A DNA stretch of 58,037 nucleotides from Gammaproteobacteria bacterium (lineage in GTDB: Bacteria > Pseudomonadota > Gammaproteobacteria > SZUA-152), in contig DROS01000037.1 in the NCBI GenBank assembly GCA_011321815.1, positions 1-58,037 of the forward strand, in the 5' to 3' direction. Under the pieces are notes generated by a model. It was not told where the DNA came from. It made no database searches and saw only the letters and a list, made by a program, of their open reading frames with translations. Of this stretch, positions 29,512 through 39,578 are shown piece after piece (the stretch's first letter is position 1; the number at the start of each line of letters is the position of its first letter). A program made the translations under genes and the position numbers.

Positions 29512-30234
29512 TCAAAATCGTTCATATTTTTTCAGTATTTCATTTTCCCTTTCAACTTGCGTCCAAAACTGCTTTAGCGTGCGGCTCATTTTTTTCAGCC
29601 ATACCTGAGAAGAATAAGCCTTCACCAGTCCACCTTTCCGGTCAATGCGCATCGGTATTTCGGCAGAGCGGAAATTGCCATTGTTAAAGTCATCAAGCAG
29701 TTTGTCCTGCATGTTTTTATACACTAAAAAGCGGCTGGAAATATCAACGACGGTAAACTTCGCCACCCCCTTTTTATCCAACATTCTCAACTCTGTTAAT
29801 TCCTCACTATCGACAGGACCCGTTTTACATACCGACAGACGCTCACCATCCCGATAAAGAATATTTTGCTTTACGGCAAATTCTTTTAATGTTTCTTTTA
29901 ACTCCACCGCAGAGTGAGGCTTTAGCAAAAACGTATCCGCACCCGCTTCGAGACATGGCATTTTATTGTTCAGGCTTGCACTACAGGCAACAATAGGAAG
30001 ATAGGTGGCATTTTTTCGTATTATCTGAATAGCTTCGATGCCGCTCATGATGGGCATGTTTATATCCATCAGACAAAGATCATAGTTCACTTCATCCTTC
30101 TCGCCGCTTTTATGCACATGCTCAACAGCTTCTTTGCCGTTCATGACAAGATCAACGCTGTACCCCCAATTAGTCAATTGCCTTTGGTGGAGCATACGGA
30201 TAACAGGGTCATCTTCGGCGACGAGTACTTTCAT
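29512..30234 (-). CDS. Response regulator with receiver domain and uncharacterised C-terminal domain
   Basis: A 240-residue protein. Residues 1-125 are a typical CheY-like receiver: acidic pair in VLVAEDDPVIRML, phosphorylation Asp in YDLCLMDINMPIMSG, switch Ser in IVACSAS, and Lys in DTFLLKPHS. The remaining about 110 residues (from about 130) match no output domain I recognise. That part is helical and basic and ends NEILKKYERF. TAAGGAGGTTGAAAA precedes the ATG. No kinase gene is adjacent. It converges with soxB across about 100 bp. The output is unknown; a protein-protein interaction role is possible. Confidence 0.85.
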   Translation of the reverse strand: MKVLVAEDDPVIRMLHQRQLTNWGYSVDLVMNGKEAVEHVHKSGEKDEVNYDLCLMDINMPIMSGIEAIQIIRKNATYLPIVACSASLNNKMPCLEAGADTFLLKPHSAVELKETLKEFAVKQNILYRDGERLSVCKTGPVDSEELTELRMLDKKGVAKFTVVDISSRFLVYKNMQDKLLDDFNNGNFRSAEIPMRIDRKGGLVKAYSSQVWLKKMSRTLKQFWTQVERENEILKKYERF

Positions 30235-30349
30235 TTTTCAACCTCCTTAAATTCTGAGAACAACAAAATAGCCTGAAATTCAGGCGTAAATTGTATTTTC
30301 CAGCACCATTTCACCTTTAAAACATTCCTTGTGGCTTGCAAACCTGAAA

Positions 30350-30690
30350 CTATTGTTGCAACCAAGGTGAAATTTTTTGATCATAAATCTTCGGTCTTGA
30401 CAACGATTCAATTAAATAACGAATAATATACCCGTAGCAATTGAAATTTAGGTCTAATTGCACGCCCTGTTTCCGCCATGGCCACGTTGTTGTCCTTGCC
30501 ATAGAACAACGACTACGTGTCATTTCGCCTCGCCATGAAGAAAATATGACGCACACGTAAACCTGAATCCCAAACGCTACGGGTATAGACACGGTCGAGA
30601 GCCTGTTCATGATATTCATACACGCCGCTTCACCACCATGAAAACCTGATAAGCAAGTCCAATAACCGGCATTTATTTTTATCTATATTT
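30350..30690 (-). pseudogene. Broken paralogue of the 31.0-31.4 kb gene, split by a MITE
   Basis: The 3' part (30350-30426) and a segment upstream of the MITE (30588-about 30690) are similar to the downstream half of the intact gene at 31036-31446. Shared signs are CTGTTCATGATATTCAT (30600s versus 31110s) and AT(T)xAATAACGAAT before the insertion point. Protein pieces MNIMNRL and IIRYLIE match MNIMNRLAIAF and NIRYLIENYRDF. The 161-bp element at 30427-30587 sits between them at a TA. No start or 5' half can be found, so the copy is also truncated. Confidence 0.7.
30427..30587. mobile_element. 161-bp MITE-like element, copy 1
   Basis: Terminal inverted repeats TATACCCGTAGC... and ...CTGAATCCCAAACGCTACGGGTATA bound a non-coding interior shared with the copies at 35223-35382, 41298-41458 and 43501-43661. 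It has the same orientation as copy 4. It lies inside a broken gene, which shows that it moved. Confidence 0.9.
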
Positions 30691-31035
30691 TTTTGCTGCG
30701 AGGCGTACCTTGTCTAACAGCGTCTACTGTTGATGTCATAAGCGCTGAAAGACCAACCGGGTCCGCCAACACTACCGCTTGCGCCTCAAAACCCCATTAA
30801 TGGGAACCCCTGCCATGGATACCTTTTGTTCGCTTTCCGGACATTTGGAAACGGTAACCACACTCAGTTTTAGGGATGAAAACAATAAGGATTTTTTTGT
30901 ATTAGCGTTCTTCCCTTGCTGTTACCGGAAACACCTGGCTCTCTGGCTCTGGTTTGTGGCTTTGGGCTATCCCGCTGTGCGGATATTCCACCGGTTTGTG
31001 GGTCTGCAATTATCCTTACAGCCGGAATGAAATTT

Positions 31036-31446
31036 TTAGTCTATTTTTGGCTCAAAATCCCTATAATTTTCAATCAGATAACGAATATTAAACGCAATCG
31101 CGAGTCTGTTCATGATATTCATGCAGACCATACCGCCGTCACGGAAATTTGCCAGATGGGTCCGGCTGACATTGATTTTCATTGACAGTTTGTTGATGGA
31201 ATCAATACCGTCTTTGCGCTTATTGATATCCGTTAATTCTTTCCGCAGGCGCTTAACGAGGTTATCCATGCCAACGATATCGTATTTGGGGAGATCCTGA
31301 ATGAGTTGCGCTGCTTTAGTCAGCACATCCAGTGTTTCCTGGAATGTGATTTTTTTGCCGGAACCAAGCTCATGGGTGAGTTGCTCTACAGATTGTAGAC
31401 CACTCCCATGACTGAAAAGCTGTAAGACAGATGCGGTTTTTGTCAT
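31036..31446 (-). CDS. Small putative helix-turn-helix protein
   Basis: A 136-residue protein with no family I recognise. It is predicted mostly helical. The C-terminal part (SINKLSMKINVSRTHLANFRDGG, then MNIMNRLAIAFNIRYLIENYRDF) has the look of an XRE/Cro-type helix-turn-helix followed by a short helix, so DNA binding is plausible. The ribosome site CGGAGGTATCTGTCA precedes the ATG. A truncated, MITE-split paralogue lies 350 bp downstream. The gene is monocistronic between the pseudogene and the fatty-acid-hydroxylase gene. It may belong to a mobile or phage-type region. Confidence 0.7.
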   Translation of the reverse strand: MTKTASVLQLFSHGSGLQSVEQLTHELGSGKKITFQETLDVLTKAAQLIQDLPKYDIVGMDNLVKRLRKELTDINKRKDGIDSINKLSMKINVSRTHLANFRDGGMVCMNIMNRLAIAFNIRYLIENYRDFEPKID

Positions 31447-31573
31447 TGACAGATACCTCCGTGTTATCCTGGCTGCAAGAATAGTGGCAACAGAATCCCA
31501 TTGTCAACAGTAATAATAACATGCGGGCTGGGATTCCCTTCTCAACCCAAAGGTTTAACGAATTGTAGTGGTT

Positions 31574-32281
31574 TTAATATTTAAACAATAGCAATTTCCG
31601 GGTACTGCCCCATTCTGGAAGGCCTACCCGTCCCTTCCACTCATCAGGCACCTTCACGGTACCAAAAACAGTATCCCACAGTGTTACTGTTGCGTAGTTC
31701 CAGCGATGCAGTCCTCGTTCGTGGTGGATCAGATGCTGTTCCGGCAATTGCATGAAATAGCCTACCCATCGTAAGCGCTTGGGTGTATGGATATTGGAAT
31801 GATGAAAAATCTCCAACATGGACTCAATCAGCAAAACGCAGAAAATAACCTCCACGCTGACGCCCAAAAACTTCCCAACGGCCAGGACCACCAGTGAATC
31901 AATGATCATTTCAATCGGATGACGCCAGAATGTCACCCGTGTATCCATGTGTGCTGGCGCATGGTGCATATAGTGCACAAAGTACCACAGAAAACGGCTG
32001 CTATGCCGAGCCCGGTGATACCAATACGCGACAAATGAGTAGGCCAGATAAGCGGTTAATACCTGCCCCCAAAATGGCCAATCATGCAAAGGTTGCCATA
32101 TTGCGGCGACATAAGGCCAAATTGCCAACAATCCACTTAACCAAATAACGGCAAACAGCATCAACCCACACCAATGTTTAAACCACATTTTTGGGATCGG
32201 AAATTGACGAGCAGGTACTGTGCGCTCAAGTGAAAACAGACCCAAAAACAATATTATTTCCAGTGCACTTAGTTCGTACAT
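31574..32281 (-). CDS. Fatty acid hydroxylase/sterol desaturase-family membrane protein
   Basis: A 235-residue integral membrane di-iron protein. The histidine clusters of the family are complete: HRARH (about 90), HYMHH (about 104), HHSNIH (about 160) and HLIHHERGLH (about 185). Hydrophobic segments surround them (LSALEIILFLGLFSL, LMLFAVIWLSGLLAIW, VLLIESMLEI). Members hydroxylate or desaturate lipids such as fatty acids, ceramides and sterols with O2. The substrate here is unknown. A GGAG-like site (AAAGGAGAAAAAA) precedes the ATG. It lies 5 kb from soxB and 9 kb from the P450 cluster, so a link to the latter is only a possibility. Confidence 0.9.
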   Translation of the reverse strand: MYELSALEIILFLGLFSLERTVPARQFPIPKMWFKHWCGLMLFAVIWLSGLLAIWPYVAAIWQPLHDWPFWGQVLTAYLAYSFVAYWYHRARHSSRFLWYFVHYMHHAPAHMDTRVTFWRHPIEMIIDSLVVLAVGKFLGVSVEVIFCVLLIESMLEIFHHSNIHTPKRLRWVGYFMQLPEQHLIHHERGLHRWNYATVTLWDTVFGTVKVPDEWKGRVGLPEWGSTRKLLLFKY

Positions 32282-33003
32282 TTTTTTCTCCTTTCATTAT
32301 TTTTTGGCAGTCGGTTCGGAAAAGGCGTGAAACCAGGTGTTACCTCCTTAATTGCTGTACCAACGCTTTTCACCCGAACCTGGAAAAACCAGGCATTCCT
32401 TCACAAATAACTGATATACCAGCATTTGATGAAACAGCCTTCTTTCCCGTTGACTATGATGCCCTCCTTTCAGCGTGTAGTGCACAAAATTCACGTGCAA
32501 TATCACATTTAGCAGAGTGTGGCGCCGACAAACAACCAGCCACTATGAACGCTGGAAAACCGTAGCGCTTCCAGGCACATTAACGAACAGTACTACACTA
32601 CCACCAGTATCGGGAGCACAGCACAAATCAGGTTTACAACTTGAGTAAAACAGAAAAAAGAAGGCGACAACAAACAGGATATAAACATGCCAATTTCAAA
32701 AGTACGGCTTATCGTATAGCTACTTAAGACTTCGGAATATTTACTTAAAATTGGCAATATAATGATCACGCATAAAAAACAGGCTGCCCATCTTGTTGTT
32801 GTTCCCGGTAACAACCAAAGAATAACCGTGCTGACCGGTAAATTGAAGCAGCATCAAAAAGTTAAAATATTATTAAAAATTGAATTGAATAAAGCAAACA
32901 GCCAAGTCCATCGCTTTATTTCCCGGAAGAAAGAAAGGAAAGGTTAAAGGGGAAAATTCCGCCCTCCTGTCACCACACACAATGATGAGACCATTATCAA
33001 CGA
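32282..33003. other. Non-coding region upstream of the fatty-acid-hydroxylase gene
   Basis: 722 bp with no supported gene. A 73-codon hydrophobic minus-strand frame (32593-32814) starts with TTG without a ribosome site, and a 61-codon plus frame (32762-32947) has no features. I call neither. No terminator for lptG is obvious. Confidence 0.4.
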
Positions 33004-34074
33004 TCAATACAAACGACGTAACATATAATAGCCAGCCATAAACGCCACCCCCGCCGGAGCCAGTGCGCTCAGCAATGGATTGAAATCAAACACCAGCCCC
33101 ATATAAGTGAACATCTGGTTGAGGATATAAAACCCTACACCCGTGAGTGTGCCCACCAGGATGCGATGCCCCACCCCCACCGAACGCAAGGGGCCAAACA
33201 CAAAAGGAATGGATAAAAACACCATCACTGCGGTCACCAGAGGTGCAACCACCTTACCCCATAAGGCCTGCTCGTACACGGCAGCATCAAGACCATTATC
33301 ATTCAGGTACTGCACATATTCGTATAAACCCAGAATTGACAGCGTATTGGGTTTAACGGTAACAACATTCAACAAGTCCGGGCTCAGATTTGTCTGCCAG
33401 GGGGCTTCATCGACCCGTGCTGAAGTTACGCCCTGTTCACCGATATCACTACTGAGCACCCCCTGCAATATCCACCCATCATTGCGGTAAACGGCTGACT
33501 CAGCCTGCACCAGCTTGACCAGACGATGCACAGCGTCACGTTCAAAAATAAAAATCTGCCCCAGGCGTTCACCCGGTAAGATGTTTCGCACATTGACAAA
33601 ACTGTTACCATCCCTCGCCCATAAACCTTCCCGCCCCCGCAAAGTCAACTTGTCGGACATGGCCACTGAACGCAGTGTTTGCGCATAACGTTCGGCGGCA
33701 GGTGCTATGCCTTCACCGATAACCGCTGTCAACACGACAAACACCAGCCCGATTTTCATCACCGAAACAATAATGCGTGTCAACGAAACACCTGCCGCCC
33801 GCATGGCCACCAACTCGCTGTTACTGGCCAGAACACCTAAACCAATTGTTGTACCCAGCAAGGCACAAATGGGAAAGAGCTGATATGCCAGACGCGGTAC
33901 CGTCAACAGCACATACTGAAAAGCCTGCCAGGTGCCATAACGCCCCTTGCCGATTTGTCCTGCTTCATCCATGAAAGCAAAAAAGGTAAACAACGTCAGC
34001 AACACGCCCAGTACCAGCAAGGTGCTGAAACCCACGCTTTTTGCAATGTAACGATCCAGTATGGGCATCGACAT
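33004..34074 (-). CDS. lptG: LPS export ABC transporter permease LptG
   Basis: An inner-membrane permease of the LptBFG complex that extracts lipopolysaccharide for transport to LptA/LptD. The 356 residues have N-terminal TM helices (YIAKSVGFSTLLVLGVLLTLFTFF), the periplasmic beta-jellyroll in the middle (MSDKLTLRGREGLWARDGNSF onward) and C-terminal TM helices (VTAVMVFLSIPFVFGPLRSV, LVGTLTGVGFYILNQMFTYM). The ATG at 34074 overlaps the lptF TGA by one base, so the two are coupled. A GTG one codon earlier is also possible. Gene order lptF-lptG is as in most gammaproteobacteria. Confidence 0.96.
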   Translation of the reverse strand: MSMPILDRYIAKSVGFSTLLVLGVLLTLFTFFAFMDEAGQIGKGRYGTWQAFQYVLLTVPRLAYQLFPICALLGTTIGLGVLASNSELVAMRAAGVSLTRIIVSVMKIGLVFVVLTAVIGEGIAPAAERYAQTLRSVAMSDKLTLRGREGLWARDGNSFVNVRNILPGERLGQIFIFERDAVHRLVKLVQAESAVYRNDGWILQGVLSSDIGEQGVTSARVDEAPWQTNLSPDLLNVVTVKPNTLSILGLYEYVQYLNDNGLDAAVYEQALWGKVVAPLVTAVMVFLSIPFVFGPLRSVGVGHRILVGTLTGVGFYILNQMFTYMGLVFDFNPLLSALAPAGVAFMAGYYMLRRLY

Positions 34075-35189
34075 CACCCCGCCGATGCCGGTGCGGATTC
34101 ACGCCGCAACAACCGGCTCCATAGCCAGCGGGCACCCCAGTAACGTACCGCCAGCACAACCACCAGGGCCAACAACAAGGCGTGCACCCACCATAAACCC
34201 ACAGCAGGAGAAACCACCCCACGCTGCACCCAGGACATTGCAACGCCAAGACTGTTGTAATAAGTCACAAAAATCAGAATGGCGATAAACAATTTGGCAA
34301 AACGGCCCTGTCGCGGTGAAGTGCGGCTCAACAACACAGCCAGCACAGCCAACAACACCGTTGCCAGCGGCATGGAAAAACGCCACTGCAATTCAGCCTG
34401 ATCAGACAAGCCTGCCGCCCCCCATAAATCACTACTCGGAATAGCCCAACGGGTCCGCCGCAACGGGGCTGCCTCCAGTTCCTCCAGGCGTACCGCACTT
34501 TTTTCATATTGGTGAATTTTGAAATTGACACTGCCGGGAAGCCCCTGATAGCGGTAACCATCCACCAACACCAGATAACGAACACCCGTTACTGGGTCAA
34601 CCTGTTGATAACCGCTACGTGCCGAAAAAATATCCAGCCGCCCATCTGCGGTGCGCGCCTGAATGAATACATTGCGCAACCGGGTACGATCTTCCGACAG
34701 ACTTTCCACATAAAACACCTGGTCACCGCTGCCAATTTTGTTGAACTGGCCCGCTGCCACTGCCTCAAAAGCGGTACCGGATTGTGCCCGTTCCCGCACC
34801 TGCAAAGCCTTTTCATGCGCCCAGGGCGTGCCCCAGAATGAAAAACCTGCCACCAACATACTGCACAACAGGGCAATCAGACTGACCGTGGACAACACCC
34901 GCGCCGGGCCAATGCCACAAGCCGCCATGGCCGTCATTTCACTGTCCTTGTAAAGCCGCCCAAATGCCAACAGCACCGCCACAAACAAACTGAAAGGCAA
35001 CATCACACTCAACGATGTAATGGTGCGCAAAAACAGCATCTCGACAACGATATCACCCGAGATTTTTCCCGCTGAAGCATCTGCCAGATACAACGCAAAA
35101 TACCGCCCCATAAAAATCAGCAGCAATACCACCAATACAGCCAGAAAGGTTTGCAGGACTTCTCGTGTCAGGTAACGGTCAATAATCAC
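34074..35189 (-). CDS. lptF: LPS export ABC transporter permease LptF
   Basis: The second permease of LptBFG. The 371-residue protein starts with GTG (MIIDRYLTREVLQTFLAVLVVLLL) and shows no strong ribosome site. It has TM helices at both ends and a periplasmic jellyroll domain (about 115-260). It is slightly shorter at the C-terminus than LptG-like proteins from other species but is complete. It is divergent from pepA, with the 160-bp MITE copy 2 in the shared 355-bp intergenic region, so the MITE could affect promoter activity on either side. Confidence 0.96.
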   Translation of the reverse strand: MIIDRYLTREVLQTFLAVLVVLLLIFMGRYFALYLADASAGKISGDIVVEMLFLRTITSLSVMLPFSLFVAVLLAFGRLYKDSEMTAMAACGIGPARVLSTVSLIALLCSMLVAGFSFWGTPWAHEKALQVRERAQSGTAFEAVAAGQFNKIGSGDQVFYVESLSEDRTRLRNVFIQARTADGRLDIFSARSGYQQVDPVTGVRYLVLVDGYRYQGLPGSVNFKIHQYEKSAVRLEELEAAPLRRTRWAIPSSDLWGAAGLSDQAELQWRFSMPLATVLLAVLAVLLSRTSPRQGRFAKLFIAILIFVTYYNSLGVAMSWVQRGVVSPAVGLWWVHALLLALVVVLAVRYWGARWLWSRLLRRESAPASAG

Positions 35190-35543
35190 TTTTTTTATTT
35201 TAAAGCCTTGGTGGCGAACTGATATACCTGCGGTGTTTGGGATTCAGGTTTAACTGTGCGTCATATTTGTTTCATGGCGAGGCGAAATGACACGTAACAA
35301 TCGGTCTGTGGCAAAAACAGCATGCAGCCATGGAGCAAACAGAGCATGCCATCAAATCTGAATCGCAATCACCACGGGCATATATTACACGTTTCCGAGG
35401 ATTGGCTCTGCTACCATTATCCATGCGTGCCATCACCTCAGGCTTCAAGTACACTTGCACCTGAATTTGCGATGGCCCGACCATTGCCCGTCAGCCTTAC
35501 ATTCGCGGTACTCACATTCATTCACATTCAGGTAATTATCACC
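35190..35543. promoter_or_regulatory. Divergent lptF/pepA promoter region occupied by a MITE
   Basis: Between two essential-type operons transcribed outward; about 160 of its 354 bp is MITE copy 2 (35223-35382). Promoters for pepA-holC should lie between 35383 and 35543. Confidence 0.5.
35223..35382. mobile_element. 160-bp MITE-like element, copy 2
   Basis: The most diverged copy: TATACCTGCGGTGTTTGGGA...CCACGGGCATA ends. The interior matches copies 1, 3 and 4, and its orientation is that of copy 3. It sits in the divergent lptF/pepA promoter region. Confidence 0.88.
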
Positions 35544-37058
35544 ATGGAATTCAGCGTAAAAAGTGGTAACCCGACCAAACAACGTTCAGCCTGTGTCGTC
35601 GTCGGCGTGTTTGAACCCCGCCGCCTCAGCCCCGCCGCAGAAAGCCTCGATGAAGCCAGCGGTGGCCACTTGTCAGCCCTGCTGCGGCGCGGCGATATCG
35701 AAGGGCATATCGGACAAACCCTGTTACTGCACCATATACCCGAAGCACTGGCTGAACGTGTACTGCTGGTGGGTTGCGGCAAAGAACGGGAAGTGGGCGA
35801 CAAGGAATACCAGCGCATCATCAGCACCGCTGTCACCCGCCTCAACGAAACCGGCTCCATGGAATGCACCGATTACCTTACTGAACTCAGCGTCAAGGGA
35901 CGCGACCTGCATTGGAAAGTACGCAACACCGTGGAAGTCGCGCGTGGAGCCCTGCATCGCACCGACCAGCTCAAGTCCCAAAAAGACGACCTGCGCCGCC
36001 CCCTGCGCAAACTCACCCTGATGGTACCCAAACGCAGCGACCTGCCCAACGGCGAAGCAGCAGTACGCGAAGGCGAAGCCATTGCCGAAGGCGTCATGCT
36101 GGCCAAATCACTGGGCGACCTGCCCGGCAATATCTGTACGCCAGACTATCTGGCCAAACAGGCCCGCGCCATGGCAAAAAAATACACTCCGCTCAAAGTT
36201 TCTGTGCTGGAAAAGGCGCAAATGGAAAAACTGGGCATGGGAGCCCTGCTCTCAGTCACCGCCGGGTCCTCCGAAGCCCCTAAATTCATCATTGCCGAAT
36301 ACAAAGGCGGTAAAGCCAAAGAAAAGCCCATTGTGCTGGTGGGCAAAGGCATCACCTTTGATACCGGCGGCATCTCCATCAAACCCTCCGCCACCATGGA
36401 CGAAATGAAATATGACATGTGCGGCGCCGCCAGCGTGCTGGGCACGCTCACTGCCTGCGCCGAGTTGCAACTGAAATGCAACATTATCGGACTTGTGCCA
36501 TCCTGCGAAAACATGCCCAGTGGCAAAGCCACCAAACCCGGCGACATCGTCACCAGCATGTCCGGGCAAACCATCGAAGTGCTCAACACCGATGCCGAAG
36601 GCCGGCTGATTCTGTGCGACGCACTGACCTACAGTGAGCGCTTTGACCCCGACACCGTGGTAGATATCGCCACCCTCACTGGCGCCTGCATCATCGCCCT
36701 CGGCCACCACGCCAGCGCCGTCATGGGCAACCACCCTCCACTGGTGCATGAATTACTGAACGCAGGCAAAACCAGTGGCGACCGCGCCTGGGAATTACCC
36801 CTGTGGGATGAATACGACGAACAACTGAAAAGCAACTTTGCCGACATCCCCAACATCGGCAGCGGACGCGACGCTGGTAGCATCACCGCCGGTTGTTTTC
36901 TCGCACGCTTCGCCAAAAAATACCACTGGGCTCACCTGGATATTGCAGGCACCGCTTGGGTAAGCGGCACCAAAAAAGGCGCCACCGGCCGCCCTGTACC
37001 GTTGCTAACGCAATTTCTCATCGACCGCTGCACAACAAAAAGCACCGGAAAAAAATAA
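35544..37058 (+). CDS. pepA: Leucyl aminopeptidase (cytosol aminopeptidase, M17)
   Basis: A hexameric dimetal aminopeptidase that removes N-terminal residues from peptides; PepA also binds DNA in E. coli (XerCD, carAB). I start at the ATG at 35544 ([13 protein letters not shown]), giving 504 residues, the family length. The open frame extends 74 codons upstream into MITE sequence and has no family match there. The M17 signature NTDAEGRL is intact, as are the metal residues in [11 protein letters not shown] (K, D) and [13 protein letters not shown]. It is followed after 3 bp by holC, a common pepA-holC arrangement. Confidence 0.97.
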   Translation: MEFSVKSGNPTKQRSACVVVGVFEPRRLSPAAESLDEASGGHLSALLRRGDIEGHIGQTLLLHHIPEALAERVLLVGCGKEREVGDKEYQRIISTAVTRLNETGSMECTDYLTELSVKGRDLHWKVRNTVEVARGALHRTDQLKSQKDDLRRPLRKLTLMVPKRSDLPNGEAAVREGEAIAEGVMLAKSLGDLPGNICTPDYLAKQARAMAKKYTPLKVSVLEKAQMEKLGMGALLSVTAGSSEAPKFIIAEYKGGKAKEKPIVLVGKGITFDTGGISIKPSATMDEMKYDMCGAASVLGTLTACAELQLKCNIIGLVPSCENMPSGKATKPGDIVTSMSGQTIEVLNTDAEGRLILCDALTYSERFDPDTVVDIATLTGACIIALGHHASAVMGNHPPLVHELLNAGKTSGDRAWELPLWDEYDEQLKSNFADIPNIGSGRDAGSITAGCFLARFAKKYHWAHLDIAGTAWVSGTKKGATGRPVPLLTQFLIDRCTTKSTGKK

Positions 37059-37061
37059 TCC

Positions 37062-37487
37062 ATGACCAACGTCGACTTTTATATCCTCGCCCACGGCTCA
37101 CCGGAACGCATCGCATGCAAACTCAGTGAAAAAGCCTGGAGCCTGGGCAATCGTATTTACATTCACACCGATTCAGCACAACAGGCCCAGCATATCGACG
37201 AACTGCTATGGACCTTCCGCGATGGCAGCTTCGTACCCCATGAGCAATATCAGACAAACGTCACCTGCGAATCCCCTATCCAAATCGGCTGCCATGAAAG
37301 CCCCGACACCGACTGCGATGTGTTAATCAACCTTGCCGCCGAAGTCCCGCTTTTTTTCAGCCGCTTTCTGCGGGTCGCCGAACTGGTGGGGACAGACCCC
37401 GTTGCCAAAACCCAAGGGCGGGAACGCTTTCGATTTTATCGTGACCGTGGTTATCCGCTTAACACTCATGAGTTAAACGCAAATTAG
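37062..37487 (+). CDS. holC: DNA polymerase III chi subunit
   Basis: A 141-residue HolC that links the clamp loader to SSB. It starts MTNVDFYILAHGSPERIACKL and has the conserved GNRIYIHTDSAQQAQHIDELLW and SF(V)PHEQ segments, the latter known to bind nucleic-acid/SSB partners. It starts 3 bp after the pepA stop, so it is translated from the same message. valS, its usual downstream gene, is absent; a convergent recQ follows instead. Confidence 0.94.
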   Translation: MTNVDFYILAHGSPERIACKLSEKAWSLGNRIYIHTDSAQQAQHIDELLWTFRDGSFVPHEQYQTNVTCESPIQIGCHESPDTDCDVLINLAAEVPLFFSRFLRVAELVGTDPVAKTQGRERFRFYRDRGYPLNTHELNAN

Positions 37488-37608
37488 TACATCGCCGTTA
37501 ATACTGGATGCCGACCTTGAACTGAAGTTTCACCGGGTTTGTGATGGCAATAATCGTTTAAGTATTTCCTGGCCGTTTGAAATTTTATGTGCTGATCAAA
37601 AGGCCATG

Positions 37609-39441
37609 TCATCTGGTTTGCAACTGGCTGATTGCGCGCTCATCCTGGTTTTCACTTCCATTATTAATAACCGCCAAAAAACTCGCACCATATTCATTAA
37701 GCTTCTTGTCACCGATACCGGAAATAGTCCGCAAATCATCACTGCAAACAGGTCGCCGTTGTGCCATTTCCTGCAAGGTGCTGTCGTGAAAAATCACATA
37801 AGGCGGTACACCACGTTCACGCGCCAGTGTCAGCCGATGCTCCCGCAAGGCATTAAACAACACCGTTTCAATGGCCGTTAACGAACTGGCCACTTTTGTT
37901 TTTTTCGTTTGCTTACCTTTACGTTGATGACGCAATGCAAGCTGCACCTCACCTCGCAACAAGGGGCGTGCTTTTTCGGTCAAGTACAGCACACCATACG
38001 ATTCAATATCCGCCGTGAGAAAACCCTGTGCAATCAACTGCCGGAAAATACCCCGCCACTCCACCGCTGTTTTATCCGCACCAATACCAAAGGTGCTGAG
38101 CTGATGATGCCCGTTGCCTTGAATACGCGCATCGTCCTTGCCGGTCAAAATATCAATAACATAATTCACACCAAAACGCTGGCCGCTGCGATACACGCAG
38201 GACAACACTTTTTGTGCAGCCTCGGTACCGTCCCAGGTTTCCGGTGGATCAAGACAGGTATCACAGTTGCCACAGGGCATCTCCTGTTGCTCATCAAAAT
38301 AGGCCAATAGCGCCTGACGCCGGCAACTCACCTGCTCACACAAACCCAGCATGGCATCCAGCTTGGCATTGGCAATGCGCTTGAACTGCTCGTCACCATC
38401 AGAACCCTGCAACATCTGTCGCAGGGTAATCACATCCTGCAAGCCATAAGCCATCCATGCATCGGCGGGCTGGCCGTCACGCCCGGCGCGGCCCGTTTCC
38501 TGATAATAGGCTTCCAGGCTTTTGGGCAGATTAAGATGCGCCACAAAACGCACATCCGGTTTGTCGATACCCATGCCAAAGGCGATGGTGGCAACAACAA
38601 TCACTCCCTCTTCACGCAAAAACCGTTGTTGGTGGTCACGGCGTACTTCGTCCGGCAGGCCCGCGTGATACGGTAAGGCAGTGCGCCCTTTGGCTGCCAG
38701 CCATTCGGCGGTGCTTTCCACTTTTTTCCGTGACAGGCAATAAATAATTCCGGCATCATCACTATGCTCACGTTCAATAAACTGCCACAAACGATCCCGC
38801 GAATTCTGGCCTTCACTAATGGTGTAACGAATATTCGGGCGGTCAAAGCTGTTAATAAAAACCGCCGCGTCACCCAGGTCCAGTTGGGCAATAATTTCCT
38901 GCCGGGTACGCACATCGGCCGTGGCCGTCAATGCGATACGCGGGACACCGGGAAAACGCTGCTGCAAAACCGAAAGCTGTTGGTATTCACGACGGAAATC
39001 ATGGCCCCATTGTGATACACAATGTGCTTCGTCAATGGCAAACAGGGCCAATGGCGCTTGTGATAAAAGGGACAACATCTGCTCGGTGAGCAGGCGTTCC
39101 GGGGCCACATACAACAGGTCCAGCTCACCAACGGACAGCATGTGTAACACGGCCTGTTGTTGCTGGCCATTCATGGAAGAATTCAGAAAAGCCGCACGAA
39201 TGCCCAACTGTTGTAGCGCATCCACCTGGTCCTGCATCAGCGCAATCAACGGCGACACCACAATACCCACCCCATCCCGCACCAGTGCTGGAATCTGGTA
39301 ACACAATGATTTCCCCCCCCCGGTGGGCATCAGCACCAGAGCGTCGCGCCCGCCAATGACAGTTTCAACAATATCTGCCTGATAATGCCGAAATTCGTCG
39401 TAACCAAAGGTGTGGTTGAGAATGTGATAAGCACGCTGCAT
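37609..39441 (-). CDS. recQ: ATP-dependent DNA helicase RecQ
   Basis: A 610-residue superfamily 2 helicase for recombination and fork repair. Visible are Walker A ([13 protein letters not shown]), DEAH box ([16 protein letters not shown]), motif VI ([10 protein letters not shown]), the RQC zinc-binding cysteines ([10 protein letters not shown] and CGNCDTC) and a C-terminal HRDC domain (about 525-595). The start [18 protein letters not shown] agrees with the family N-terminus. It is monocistronic and converges with pepA-holC. Confidence 0.98.
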   Translation of the reverse strand: MQRAYHILNHTFGYDEFRHYQADIVETVIGGRDALVLMPTGGGKSLCYQIPALVRDGVGIVVSPLIALMQDQVDALQQLGIRAAFLNSSMNGQQQQAVLHMLSVGELDLLYVAPERLLTEQMLSLLSQAPLALFAIDEAHCVSQWGHDFRREYQQLSVLQQRFPGVPRIALTATADVRTRQEIIAQLDLGDAAVFINSFDRPNIRYTISEGQNSRDRLWQFIEREHSDDAGIIYCLSRKKVESTAEWLAAKGRTALPYHAGLPDEVRRDHQQRFLREEGVIVVATIAFGMGIDKPDVRFVAHLNLPKSLEAYYQETGRAGRDGQPADAWMAYGLQDVITLRQMLQGSDGDEQFKRIANAKLDAMLGLCEQVSCRRQALLAYFDEQQEMPCGNCDTCLDPPETWDGTEAAQKVLSCVYRSGQRFGVNYVIDILTGKDDARIQGNGHHQLSTFGIGADKTAVEWRGIFRQLIAQGFLTADIESYGVLYLTEKARPLLRGEVQLALRHQRKGKQTKKTKVASSLTAIETVLFNALREHRLTLARERGVPPYVIFHDSTLQEMAQRRPVCSDDLRTISGIGDKKLNEYGASFLAVINNGSENQDERAISQLQTR

Positions 39442-39578
39442 GCGCGTATTCTCCCGTATTATCCTAAATTAATCAGCTGAATCGTCGAGATAACAAGCTT
39501 CAATACCTGGGTGGCGGGAAACAATGGCGCCCACCTCCGGATTGATCAGGCTCCACGCATCATGCCTGGCAGGGTATG

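Noticed and set aside
30779-31030. 83-codon plus-strand frame
   Set aside because: No ribosome site and atypical composition; the region carries the broken paralogue on the other strand.
32593-32814. 73-codon hydrophobic frame as a small membrane protein
   Set aside because: TTG start, no ribosome site, no conservation visible; likely chance.
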